This document shows, piece by piece, positions 8,806-16,810 of a stretch of 64,000 nucleotides of DNA. The first letter of the stretch is position 1; the number at the start of each line of letters is the position of its first letter. The stretch comes from Paenibacillus sp. FSL M7-0420. GTDB taxonomy: Bacteria > Bacillota > Bacilli > Paenibacillales > Paenibacillaceae. Where the stretch lies: NCBI RefSeq assembly GCF_038002345.1, contig NZ_JBBOCJ010000001.1:1178001-1242000 (forward strand), in the 5' to 3' direction. The position numbers and the translations under genes are program-made. The notes under the pieces are model-generated. The model did not search any database. It was not told the origin of the DNA and was given only the letters and a program-made list of their open reading frames with translations.

Positions 8806-9738
8806 TTAGTCAAGCATGAATTCCCTGTATTTATTCTTGCGGGGATTAAGCACGAACAGAATGCCGCTGGTGTAGCCTGAGACGGCATTGAAATTCCGTT
8901 TCAGGGTAGCTTTTGCCGTCAGATAGGTCAGTGTCCAGAGCAGCGCCGCATAATTCTTCACGGGTGCTTTGCGCAGATTCAGCAGATAATAATGATTGAC
9001 TGCTGTCGCCCGGGCAACCCGGCCTGCCTTGTCGCGCGAGCTGGGCGATTCATGGTGCATGATTTTCAGCTCCGGGTTAATCACCAGCTTGCCGTATCTG
9101 CTTGCCAGATGGCACATATAGATATCGTCCGCCACCGCGTAGCTGGTCATCCAGGGGTACGGCTTCATGTCCTGCAGCGCTGAGCTGCGGAAGGACATGT
9201 TGCAGCCATGGAAGAAATCCGTCTCAAAAATATCCTCCGTCTCCCCCCACAAAAGAAGAGACCCAGCCAGTGTGCTTGCCGACAGTCTACCTGGCGAAGC
9301 CGACATTTGGCAGGTCAGCCGGCCAAGCAGCTTGCCTGATTTACTGCTGGAGAGACCCTTGGCGATTCCGCCTACTCCGACAATGGACGGATCTGAGGCG
9401 TAGGTATCGAGCATCCGGCGGATATAGAGCGGATCGTCCAGCTCCGCATCGTCATCGAAGCTGAGCAGAATCTCTCCGTCGATGAGCCCGAGGGCCTCAT
9501 AGCGGGAGAGCCAGACGCCGGGCTTGGTTTTGCGGTAATAGCGCAGGCTGGCATCCGGAAGACGCCCGAGCACCTCGCGGAAATCATCCAGCACCTGTTC
9601 TTCGATCTCACCGTCGTCCACGATCAGCAGTTCGATGGAGACATTCTCCAGCCCGGTCTGGGCACCGATGGATTCAATGCAGAGAGTCAGATCGCTGATC
9701 CGGTTACGAGTGGGAATGACTATAGACAGGTCATGCAT
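8806..9738 (-). CDS. Family 2 glycosyltransferase
   Basis: A 310-residue GT-A fold glycosyltransferase beginning MHDLSIVIPTRNR. It has LLIVDDG at the nucleotide-binding strand and LLSFDDDAELDD as the DXD metal-binding motif. AVADDIYMCHLASRYG is the likely catalytic-base region. It would transfer a sugar from a nucleotide-sugar to an unknown acceptor. A longer frame runs upstream to 9975, but AAAGGAG precedes the ATG at 9738 and the family's N-terminus begins there. There is no multi-gene polysaccharide cluster around it. Confidence 0.85.
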   Translation of the reverse strand: MHDLSIVIPTRNRISDLTLCIESIGAQTGLENVSIELLIVDDGEIEEQVLDDFREVLGRLPDASLRYYRKTKPGVWLSRYEALGLIDGEILLSFDDDAELDDPLYIRRMLDTYASDPSIVGVGGIAKGLSSSKSGKLLGRLTCQMSASPGRLSASTLAGSLLLWGETEDIFETDFFHGCNMSFRSSALQDMKPYPWMTSYAVADDIYMCHLASRYGKLVINPELKIMHHESPSSRDKAGRVARATAVNHYYLLNLRKAPVKNYAALLWTLTYLTAKATLKRNFNAVSGYTSGILFVLNPRKNKYREFMLD

Positions 9739-9912
9739 GCCGCTGACTCCTTTCGGGACGCCATAGACCGTCCGCTTTGAATTAGTTGCTCTAATTTTAC
9801 CTGCCCGGCCGGGCATACGTATATACCTCTTTCGTTTACTTTTCTCAAGGAAGCCAGCAGGGAAGAGAGTGTACGGGACATTCAATGGGAAGGGGCCGTT
9901 CAGAAAGTTTGT

Positions 9913-9941
9913 TTGTAATTTTCGGTTTTTAACTATATAAT
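9913..9941 (+). promoter_or_regulatory. Sigma-A promoter for the FrnE-like gene
   Basis: TTGTAA (9913-9918) and a consensus TATAAT (9936-9941) are spaced by 17 bp, about 50 bp upstream of the oxidoreductase start. Confidence 0.65.
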
Positions 9942-9990
9942 AGTAAGTAAATTGCAATACCAATAACATTACCATTCAGGAGGAATTCCC

Positions 9991-10716
9991 ATGAGAATAG
10001 ATATATGGTCTGATTATGCCTGCCCGTTCTGCTATATCGGCAAAAGACGGCTGGAGCACGCGCTGAGCCAATTCCCCGGCCGTGACCAGGTGGAGGTCGT
10101 GTTCCGCAGCTTCCAGCTGGACCCGAATGCACGCACCGATGAGACGAGAGATATCCATGAGCTGCTGGCCGGCAAATACGGCATGACCCGTGACAAGGCC
10201 AAGGAGATGAACGCACAGCTGGCCGAGCAGGCGCAGGGTGTAGGTCTGGAGTTCAATTTCGATACGATTCAGTCCACGAATACCTTTGACGCTCACCGCT
10301 TGAGCCACTATGCCGCTACTCAGGGCAAGGCTCCGCAGATGACCGAACGGCTGCTGCGTGCTTATTTCACCGATTCACTGAATGTGGGTGACCGTAAAGT
10401 GCTGGCTGAGCTGGCTGCGGAGGCCGGACTGGATCAGGCTGAAGTGGCTGCAGTGCTCGACAGTGAGACTTACGGCGACCGGGTCGAGGCTGACATTGAA
10501 GCTGCCCGGCAGCTGAACATCACCGGCGTTCCGTTCTTCGTCTTCAATAATAAGTACGCCGTATCCGGTGCGCAGCCGGGTCCGGTCTTTACTGAAGTGC
10601 TGGACACGGTATGGGCGGAGGAACAGAAGGGTCCAGAGCTTCAGGTGGTCGGCCAGCCGAAGTCCGGGGCTGCACCGTCTGCTGACGGCTGCGATGACGG
10701 TTCTTGCAGCATCTGA
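9991..10716 (+). CDS. DsbA-family oxidoreductase, FrnE-like
   Basis: A 241-residue cytoplasmic thioredoxin-fold protein. YACPFCYIGKRRLE near the N-terminus contains the CPFC redox centre. The helical insert contains the DAHRLSHYA stretch, and ITGVPFFVFNN supplies the cis-proline strand. These are the hallmarks of the FrnE branch of DsbA proteins. The C-terminus ends GCDDGSCSI, a CX4C pair like the second cysteine motif described for Deinococcus radiodurans FrnE. It likely performs thiol-disulfide exchange during oxidative stress; that role is by analogy. AGGAGG lies upstream of the ATG. Confidence 0.9.
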   Translation: MRIDIWSDYACPFCYIGKRRLEHALSQFPGRDQVEVVFRSFQLDPNARTDETRDIHELLAGKYGMTRDKAKEMNAQLAEQAQGVGLEFNFDTIQSTNTFDAHRLSHYAATQGKAPQMTERLLRAYFTDSLNVGDRKVLAELAAEAGLDQAEVAAVLDSETYGDRVEADIEAARQLNITGVPFFVFNNKYAVSGAQPGPVFTEVLDTVWAEEQKGPELQVVGQPKSGAAPSADGCDDGSCSI

Positions 10717-10877
10717 TTATTATCAGTGGCAGACTTGAGATAAGCGTTGCAGCATGCTGTGCCTGGACGGGACGTACGATTCATTCTGGTTACGGACTAC
10801 AGTTCCGCTAATTGCGCCAAAAGGCCATTTGGAGCGGCGCGGCGGACTGGCAAGTCTGCAACAAATGGACGCACCAA

Positions 10878-10916
10878 ACCCCCGCCGCATGAAATTCCTG
10901 CAGCGGGGGTTTTTGT
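10878..10916 (+). terminator. Bidirectional terminator between frnE-like gene and oleate hydratase
   Basis: ACCCCCGC (10878-10885) pairs with GCGGGGGT (10903-10910), followed by TTTTG. A run of A residues on the other side makes it usable by the minus-strand oleate hydratase gene too. Confidence 0.75.
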
Positions 10917-10962
10917 TCCTTACAGAGACCACTGGCCTGGAGCGGGAAACCGAATCGTTCCG

Positions 10963-12543
10963 TTACCGGAACGAGGTCACCAGACTGGAGAACAGTGTGC
11001 GGACATCGTTCTGGTACGCATTGATCGGCTCCACCGGACGGTTCAGGCCGAACAGGGTGTAGACAGCGATGCGGGCGGCACGGACTGAATATTCTTCCGT
11101 GAAAACGATATCGTCCGGGATCTCGCAGTATTGGCCGATAAAGGCCAGGTTGGTTGAGCCTTCAGGCACCACCTGCGGCCGGTCGCTGTTCAGGCGCGGC
11201 ATGAACTGGGAGGTGATATACGGCATCATGCAAGGAATACAGTTGGCGGTAGCCATGATCTCTTCCTTATGCGCCTCGAAGTGCAGATGTCCGATCAGCT
11301 CCTCCATAATCTCCTCGCCGGTACAGTCGCACATTTTTTTGTGTACATAATCGCCGAGCTTGTCCGGGTAGAGGCCATATCCCCAGAAGACCCTGACATG
11401 CTCCGGCTGGTTGCGGAAATGCGGCTGGAAGGCCAGCACGACAGACATCAGCCAGCTGGAATCCTTGAAGGTGACGAGTGCGCCGGTTCCGGCCCGGTTG
11501 CGGGTGAACTTCTCCATAAGGTCGAAGAACTTCGAGTCCTGGAAGGTTACCGTGAAGGATTCCCATTTGGATTCATCCACATGATCATCGAAGGAGGAGG
11601 GATTGCCGAGACCCGGCTTCTTCGCGGCGATATTCTCCCACAGCTTCCACGAGCTGCCCTTACCGTTCAGCCCGGGAGCGGAGGTCATTGATCCGAGGCT
11701 TGCGCCTTCGGTCATCGAGCCGTTAGTCACAATGACGCGGTCACCTTCATGAACCTGGATCGTGTCCTCCACGCCATCGCGGATGACCTTCATCCCGGTC
11801 ACTGTGATGCCGTCGCCTTCTTTGAATTCCAGATCAGTGACCGTACATTTCAAGTTGAAATCTACGCCCAGCGGCTCCAGATATTGATGCAGCGGCAGAA
11901 TAATGGAATCATATTGGTTATATGGGGTGCGGGTTACGCCTTCAAGCGTTTGAATTCTCGGGAATTCGTGCATGAAGCGGAGCATATAACGCTTGAACTC
12001 AACCGCACTATGCCAAGGCTGGAAAGCAAAGGTCGTTGCCCACATGTACCAGAAGTTCGTCGTGAAGAAATGCGGCCCGAACCAGTCGTTAATCCGCAAG
12101 GTGCCCATGGCTGATTCCGGGGTAATGACCAGCTTGCCCAGGGCCAGGCGGTCTGCCATATCGAAGCCCATTGAGGTTACATCCTGAACCTCACCCTTGC
12201 TGTTGATCAGCCGGGCCTGGCCGCGGGTCGGATTGGATTCGTCGAATTGAATGATTTCTTCCCGCAGCGTCAGCCCCGGCTGGTCAATGGACGGAATGGT
12301 ATTTAATAGCTCCCACAGATTCTCATAGGTCTCATCGTTCAGCATCCGGCCGCCGCGAATGACATACCCGTGCTCTGCATCGCCGGCTCCGTCATTGCTG
12401 CCGCCAAGGATCTTCATTTCTTCAATAATGTGAATGTTCTGTCCGGGAAAACCACAGTCTCTAACCAGATAGGCTGCACCCGCAAGGGAAGCAATGCCAC
12501 CGCCTACGAAATATACCTGCTCGTTACCGTACTCTTTTTTCAC
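10963..12543 (-). CDS. ohyA: Oleate hydratase (myosin-cross-reactive antigen family)
   Basis: A 526-residue FAD-dependent enzyme that adds water across the cis-9 double bond of unsaturated fatty acids, giving 10-hydroxy fatty acids. The N-terminal dinucleotide-binding motif is VYFVGGGIASLAGAAYLVRD, followed by HIIEEMKILGGSNDG. Family segments RGGRMLNDETYENLW and FTEEYSVRAARIAVYTLFGL near the C-terminus are clear. It is somewhat shorter than the 560-650 residues of many family members. The family is linked to detoxification of antimicrobial fatty acids. A TetR regulator is encoded just downstream on the same strand and may control it. Confidence 0.93.
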   Translation of the reverse strand: MKKEYGNEQVYFVGGGIASLAGAAYLVRDCGFPGQNIHIIEEMKILGGSNDGAGDAEHGYVIRGGRMLNDETYENLWELLNTIPSIDQPGLTLREEIIQFDESNPTRGQARLINSKGEVQDVTSMGFDMADRLALGKLVITPESAMGTLRINDWFGPHFFTTNFWYMWATTFAFQPWHSAVEFKRYMLRFMHEFPRIQTLEGVTRTPYNQYDSIILPLHQYLEPLGVDFNLKCTVTDLEFKEGDGITVTGMKVIRDGVEDTIQVHEGDRVIVTNGSMTEGASLGSMTSAPGLNGKGSSWKLWENIAAKKPGLGNPSSFDDHVDESKWESFTVTFQDSKFFDLMEKFTRNRAGTGALVTFKDSSWLMSVVLAFQPHFRNQPEHVRVFWGYGLYPDKLGDYVHKKMCDCTGEEIMEELIGHLHFEAHKEEIMATANCIPCMMPYITSQFMPRLNSDRPQVVPEGSTNLAFIGQYCEIPDDIVFTEEYSVRAARIAVYTLFGLNRPVEPINAYQNDVRTLFSSLVTSFR

Positions 12544-12682
12544 TGATTACCGCCTCCATAGGTTTGCTTGAATACTGGACCTGACCCGAGTGTAATCCAG
12601 TCCCGCCCTGGAGGGTATCATCAAAGCACTTGATCTGTATAAAATTTGGACATATGGAACAAAGTGTAACATTTTCGAGCAG

Positions 12683-12709
12683 AAAAAAAGCCGCAGCCCC
12701 TAAGGCTAC
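12683..12709 (-). terminator. Candidate terminator overlapping the tetR stop codon
   Basis: Reading the minus strand, GTAGCC pairs with GGCTGC (one G-T pair) across a short loop and is followed by GGC and seven T residues. The left arm begins within the stop codon of the TetR gene. Confidence 0.45.
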
Positions 12710-13284
12710 GACACAATGTTCTCATATTTATGCAGTGCCTTCAGAAAGTTCCCTTCAATCAGGACGCTCAGCTTCCCGATCATCTGCTCCGGCGGCTCCT
12801 TCATCCCGTCCTGCATCCATTGAATGACCAGTCCGGTGAAGGCCAGCGTGTAAAAGTTAGCGATGAACTGCTTATCCGGCGTTCCGACATCCAGTCCGGC
12901 GGCCAGCTCGTTGATGACGCCCATGACGAGATCATTCGTCACCTCATACAGATAAGCATCCAGATGCGTCCGTCCGAGGGAGTCCAGCGTATTGCAGCAG
13001 AACGCCTTATTATTCTCAATATAGCAGAATATCCGGTAGAATCCGTCTGTCCACGTGCTGTAGCTGCGGTACTCGGCAATGCTCTCGACAGCCTCCGTCC
13101 TGTAGATCCAGCCCAGCAGATCATAGATATCCTGAAAATGATAATAAAAGGTCTGCCGGTTCACGCCGCAATCCTCGACCAGATGCCGGACGGAGATTTT
13201 GTTCAGCGGATGATGGGCCATCAGGTCTTTGAGCGAGCGGGCGAGCGCATTTTTGGTGAGCAGGGAATTGGACATAAGGGTCAT
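12706..13284 (-). CDS. TetR/AcrR-family regulator, probably linked to oleate hydratase
   Basis: A 192-residue regulator whose N-terminal helix-turn-helix contains ISVRHLVEDCGVNRQTFYYHFQDIYDLLGWIY. The C-terminal half resembles the DhaS-like subgroup. It lies immediately upstream of ohyA on the same strand, about 160 bp away, with a possible terminator between. It could bind that gap, where TTTGGACATATGG and AACAAA near 12647-12665 form an imperfect palindrome, and respond to fatty acids; this is inference. AGGAG is three bases before the ATG at 13284, so ATG 13275 is an alternative. The preceding membrane gene ends 16 bp upstream. Confidence 0.82.
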   Translation of the reverse strand: MTLMSNSLLTKNALARSLKDLMAHHPLNKISVRHLVEDCGVNRQTFYYHFQDIYDLLGWIYRTEAVESIAEYRSYSTWTDGFYRIFCYIENNKAFCCNTLDSLGRTHLDAYLYEVTNDLVMGVINELAAGLDVGTPDKQFIANFYTLAFTGLVIQWMQDGMKEPPEQMIGKLSVLIEGNFLKALHKYENIVS

Positions 13285-13300
13285 CAGCTCCTAACAGGAA

Positions 13301-13696
13301 TCAGCGTGTGCGCCAATAGTGTATCAGCAGCCGGCCGCCCTCGGCGATCAGACCCAGAGCGAAGCCGCCTGCTGTAAACAGGCCGAAGGACAGAAAGCCC
13401 GCAAGATCCTCGAAGCCCGACATCTCACGGTAAGTGTACAGGTACATCAGGAAGAGCCCCGCCACAGTTCCAGCGGTTGAGAAGATCCACACAAGCTGCG
13501 CACCCAGCCAGCCGAACCCGTTGACAATACCGGAGATGACAAGGGCAAGGATGGCCCAGCGTAGGGCAAGAATAAAGTTGAAAGGCTCACCTAACCACAT
13601 ATACCGGTGCAGAATCAGCAATAGCCACAGCAGCAGCGCGTAACCGGCAGACCATGCCAGCCAGCGGCCCGTCCGGGCAGGAGGCAGGAAATTCAT
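13301..13696 (-). CDS. Small integral membrane protein, function unknown
   Basis: A 131-residue hydrophobic protein with four predicted membrane helices (about residues 14-30, 43-63, 65-88 and 98-124) and a basic C-terminus. I recognise no family. It sits between the upstream 171-residue gene (25-bp gap) and the tetR gene (16-bp gap) on the same strand, so it may be cotranscribed with the regulator and share its signal. Confidence 0.65.
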   Translation of the reverse strand: MNFLPPARTGRWLAWSAGYALLLWLLLILHRYMWLGEPFNFILALRWAILALVISGIVNGFGWLGAQLVWIFSTAGTVAGLFLMYLYTYREMSGFEDLAGFLSFGLFTAGGFALGLIAEGGRLLIHYWRTR

Positions 13697-13720
13697 TATC
13701 AGCTCACCCCATGTATAGCG

Positions 13721-14236
13721 TTATACCTCTTCCAGTTCCTCTGCGCTCTGCAGCATGAACTTCAGGAGGTTCGGAAGGTCTTCCATTTGCTCCTCGGTAA
13801 TTTGTCGTTTGAATTGCAGTTCAACACAGTTATTGTACGTATCGTCCGTCTGTCCATAGCGGAAGCTGAGCGATTGCACAGGCTGGAATTCGGGTCCCCA
13901 GATTCGGGTCAGAATCTCTTCAATCGCCGGGCACTGCACATTCACATCTTCTATCTCCATATAAAAGCGTAAGAAAAGACTGCACCCCGGATCGCTGCCC
14001 GGTGTCTCCAGAATCTCATCGCTGAGGTCCTTCACTGTGGATTGCAGCAGAATCTCGGACGTTACGTTAAAGCCTTCGGTCAGCTTGAACGCAAGGCTGA
14101 ATTCACGCGACATCAGCGCGAGATTGAGAGAATCGGACCGGTCTGTTACAACCAGAACCCCATCCAGATTATCGTAGTCGTAGATCTGGTTCTCCAGGGC
14201 GATTTTAATATTGTCAAAAACAGTAGGGTGGAACAA
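13721..14236 (-). CDS. Conserved-looking acidic protein, function unknown
   Basis: A protein of about 171 residues, acidic and apparently soluble, rich in Glu and Asp at the C-terminus (LQSAEELEEV). No catalytic motif or family is recognised. It probably starts at a non-ATG codon: AAGGTG on the minus strand lies six bases before TTG 14236, while the GTG at 14245 is part of that same ribosome binding site. The gene precedes the small membrane protein and tetR on the same strand, suggesting a three-gene unit. An even codon pattern and a clear ribosome binding site support it as real. Confidence 0.6.
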   Translation of the reverse strand: MFHPTVFDNIKIALENQIYDYDNLDGVLVVTDRSDSLNLALMSREFSLAFKLTEGFNVTSEILLQSTVKDLSDEILETPGSDPGCSLFLRFYMEIEDVNVQCPAIEEILTRIWGPEFQPVQSLSFRYGQTDDTYNNCVELQFKRQITEEQMEDLPNLLKFMLQSAEELEEV

Positions 14237-14304
14237 GAGCAACACCTTCTATTCGTTTCTCTATATTATATTATGATCTGCTGTCGGCACGCACAGCTTA
14301 GGAA

Positions 14305-15276
14305 TTAGTTCGTAGGTGCCGGTGCCGTGTATTTCAGAAAAGTCTTCGGAATCGCGCTCTCAAACGTCAGGATTTCGCCTGTGGTTGGATGAACGAACGA
14401 GAGCACTCGGGCATGCAGGCCGAGACGGCCGACCGCCTTGGTCTCTGCGCCGTACTTCTTGTCTCCGGCAATCGGATGGCCGATGTCGGCCATGTGGACA
14501 CGGATCTGATTCTTCCGTCCGGTCTCCAGATGCACCTCCAGCAGGGAGAAGTGGCGGTTCGCCTGGATCAGCTTATAGCGGGTTACGGCATGCAGCCCGT
14601 CTCCCTCATGCGGACTGGAGTACATCTTCAGCGTGGAGGTCTCCTTCAGCCAGGAGCTGATCGTGCCTTCGGATTTCTTAACGGCACCTTCCACCAGAGC
14701 CACGTAGGAGCGTTCCTTGACGGTCTCCTTCCAGCTGTTCTGAAGGGACTGCTGAATCGCCTCGCTGCGGGCAAACATCATGACACCCGAGGTATCACGG
14801 TCCAGCCGGTGCACGACATAGACGCGGTTCTTCGGGTTGCTCAGGCGGACATGCTCCATCAGCTGGCGGTAAGCCGTCAGTTCATTATCTTCTCCGGTTG
14901 CGATGGACAGGAGCCCCGCATCCTTCTGAATCACGATAATATCGTCATCCTCATGGACAATGGTCAGCCCGAGCAGCTCCTTGGCTTCGGCAGGCTTCTC
15001 CTGGTCAATCGTTACGGTCTGGCCGGGATGGAGCTGATGGTTATGCTTCGTCACCGGCTTGCCGTTCACAGCAACCTGCCCGCGGGAGAGCATGGATTTG
15101 ATCGAGTTGCGCCCCTTGTTCGTAATCGTCTTCAGCAGCCAAGCAAGCAGCTCCGCCGGCTCGGCCACCGTATAGGATTTGGGTGCAGCTGCCGGCTTGG
15201 CAGGGGCCCCGGATCTTGTTCCCTGTTTATGGTTAGAGGTTCTGTTCCCCTGATTTCTGGTTCTTCTTGTATTCAT
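14305..15276 (-). CDS. RluA-family RNA pseudouridine synthase
   Basis: A 323-residue enzyme that isomerises uridine to pseudouridine in RNA. After a low-complexity Arg/Asn/Lys/Ala-rich N-terminus (about 40 residues) comes an S4 RNA-binding domain with IKSMLSRGQVAVNGKPV. The catalytic domain has VVHRLDRDTSGVMMFAR (catalytic Asp) and GRKNQIRVHMADIGHPIAGDKKYG, a classic RluA-family segment. Whether it modifies 23S rRNA like RluD or another RNA cannot be told. ATG 15276 is the natural start. Confidence 0.9.
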   Translation of the reverse strand: MNTRRTRNQGNRTSNHKQGTRSGAPAKPAAAPKSYTVAEPAELLAWLLKTITNKGRNSIKSMLSRGQVAVNGKPVTKHNHQLHPGQTVTIDQEKPAEAKELLGLTIVHEDDDIIVIQKDAGLLSIATGEDNELTAYRQLMEHVRLSNPKNRVYVVHRLDRDTSGVMMFARSEAIQQSLQNSWKETVKERSYVALVEGAVKKSEGTISSWLKETSTLKMYSSPHEGDGLHAVTRYKLIQANRHFSLLEVHLETGRKNQIRVHMADIGHPIAGDKKYGAETKAVGRLGLHARVLSFVHPTTGEILTFESAIPKTFLKYTAPAPTN

Positions 15277-15358
15277 GCTGCATTCTCCGTCCTTTAAGTA
15301 GGTTACTCCTCAATATACCATGGGCCGTGAAGAAATACTACGGAAGGGAAGCGGGCAG

Positions 15359-15544
15359 CTAGATATAGAGGAGCAGGCCGATACAGATCATCAGGGAGAG
15401 CAGGATATAGCTCCAGGCTATGACCTTTGCGTACTTTTTCTCCCGGAGCCAGCCCCGGTTACTGTAAATTCGGATATCCACCACCAGCAGAAGCAGGGCC
15501 GAGAACAACAGTATCCCGGCTAGACTTCCCAGCAATCGGATCAT
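15359..15544 (-). CDS. Small two-helix membrane protein at the end of the ger operon (CLC_0170-like)
   Basis: A 61-residue protein with two hydrophobic helices joined by RIYSNRGWLREKKYAKV. A strong ribosome binding site (GGAGGAGG) precedes the ATG, and the gene begins 42 bp after gerAC ends on the same strand. Length, two-helix topology and position resemble the CLC_0170 family and other small fourth genes found with germinant-receptor operons. It may be an accessory subunit of the receptor; that is inference from position and shape. Confidence 0.7.
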   Translation of the reverse strand: MIRLLGSLAGILLFSALLLLVVDIRIYSNRGWLREKKYAKVIAWSYILLSLMICIGLLLYI

Positions 15545-15586
15545 ACGCTTCCTCCTCCATAGGCGGTTACCTGCACAGGCTGGTAC

Positions 15587-16810
15587 TTAATCATGCTTGA
15601 GGCCCACTCTGCGGATATGCAGGGTCAGTCTGATATCTACACCAACACTGCTGTACAGGCTCTCCCAGTCGTTTTTGCCGCGGATATGCTCCCTCCAGTA
15701 GGCGGGATGATGGCTTCGGATCTGTTCGCCCATGCCAAAAATATCAGAGTGGTCCTGCTGGGTCTGCTTCACCAGTCCGGTCAGCACCGTCTGAATCTGC
15801 TGCTCGAACTCCCGCTCGATCTCATGCAGCTTCTGTGGGGAATTGACGGGAACATCGCTGCTGTAATGCTCGTCCAAATCCCCCTCCAGGAAGATCTCAT
15901 AGGACAAACAGGGCTTGCCGTCCTTGATATAGCTCCGGGTCCGGGTGAATCGTTCATTGATCTTGGTCATGACAATCCCGAGCTCCTGCGTAGGGAGCAG
16001 AGTGGAATAGCCGCCGGGGTCCATCCCTTGCATCGCCATGAACCCGCCGATTTCTATAGGGGCAGTCTTGCCCGCCATCTTGCCGCCGCTGAAATAAGCC
16101 AGCCCTTTGATCAGAATATTGTCCCTGTTGCGCAGTGCGACATAAGGCAGATAGGCGCTTTGTCCCCACTTGGAGTCCGCTGACCAGAAGGTGCCGATAT
16201 AGTCGCGGGGGAACTTGCCGGAAGAGACCGATTTCTCCATCATGGACAAAATATAGAGCGTAGGCACGCGCTGCAGCGGCGGATTCACATCCATAAATGC
16301 CGAAGCACGGCCCTCGGAGACGAGCAGCCAGGTTCTGCGCCGGATTTCCGGGTTGCGCCGCAGATAATCATTCAGCTCGGCAAGGCTGCCCCGGGCAATC
16401 TCCTCGCTGATGATGATGATCCGCAGGTGAACCAGATAACGCGGGTCGGCAATCTGCTGCTGCAGATTATTCATGGCGTCATCGAGCGAGATGCCGCGCA
16501 CGCTGACTACCCAGACAGGACTGGTCTTGCCTTCCCCTGCGCTGCCGCCGGTGCCAGGGCCCAGCGGGACTCTGCCCGGAACGGCAATCTGAGCGGTGAC
16601 ACTGATCATCTCCGTAGGCAGAGAGTTATCATGGATGTGAGTCACCCGGTCTTCATTTTGCGTATCGTCTGCAGGGATCTTGTCAATGGATAGGCCGAGA
16701 ACCAGCGCGCGGTCCTCAATCTCCACCTGATCCCAGCATCCGCTGAGCAGCGGGGCAGCTATAGTGAGCAGCAGGAGCAGGGCGAGCGTGCGCGGAAGCT
16801 GTATTTTCAT
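15587..16810 (-). CDS. gerAC: GerAC-type spore germination lipoprotein (C subunit)
   Basis: A 407-residue lipoprotein of the Ger(x)C family, the C subunit of germinant receptors in the spore inner membrane. A signal peptide ends in LLSGCWDQVEIEDRALVLGL, where the cysteine is the lipidation site and WDxxEIExRA is the family signature. The rest is the three-domain Ger(x)C fold, including VHLRIIIISEEIA. The frame runs open far upstream, but ATG 16810 with the signal peptide is clearly the start, and it overlaps the gerAB stop by 4 bp. Which ger paralogue this is, and the germinant, cannot be deduced. Confidence 0.9.
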   Translation of the reverse strand: MKIQLPRTLALLLLLTIAAPLLSGCWDQVEIEDRALVLGLSIDKIPADDTQNEDRVTHIHDNSLPTEMISVTAQIAVPGRVPLGPGTGGSAGEGKTSPVWVVSVRGISLDDAMNNLQQQIADPRYLVHLRIIIISEEIARGSLAELNDYLRRNPEIRRRTWLLVSEGRASAFMDVNPPLQRVPTLYILSMMEKSVSSGKFPRDYIGTFWSADSKWGQSAYLPYVALRNRDNILIKGLAYFSGGKMAGKTAPIEIGGFMAMQGMDPGGYSTLLPTQELGIVMTKINERFTRTRSYIKDGKPCLSYEIFLEGDLDEHYSSDVPVNSPQKLHEIEREFEQQIQTVLTGLVKQTQQDHSDIFGMGEQIRSHHPAYWREHIRGKNDWESLYSSVGVDIRLTLHIRRVGLKHD

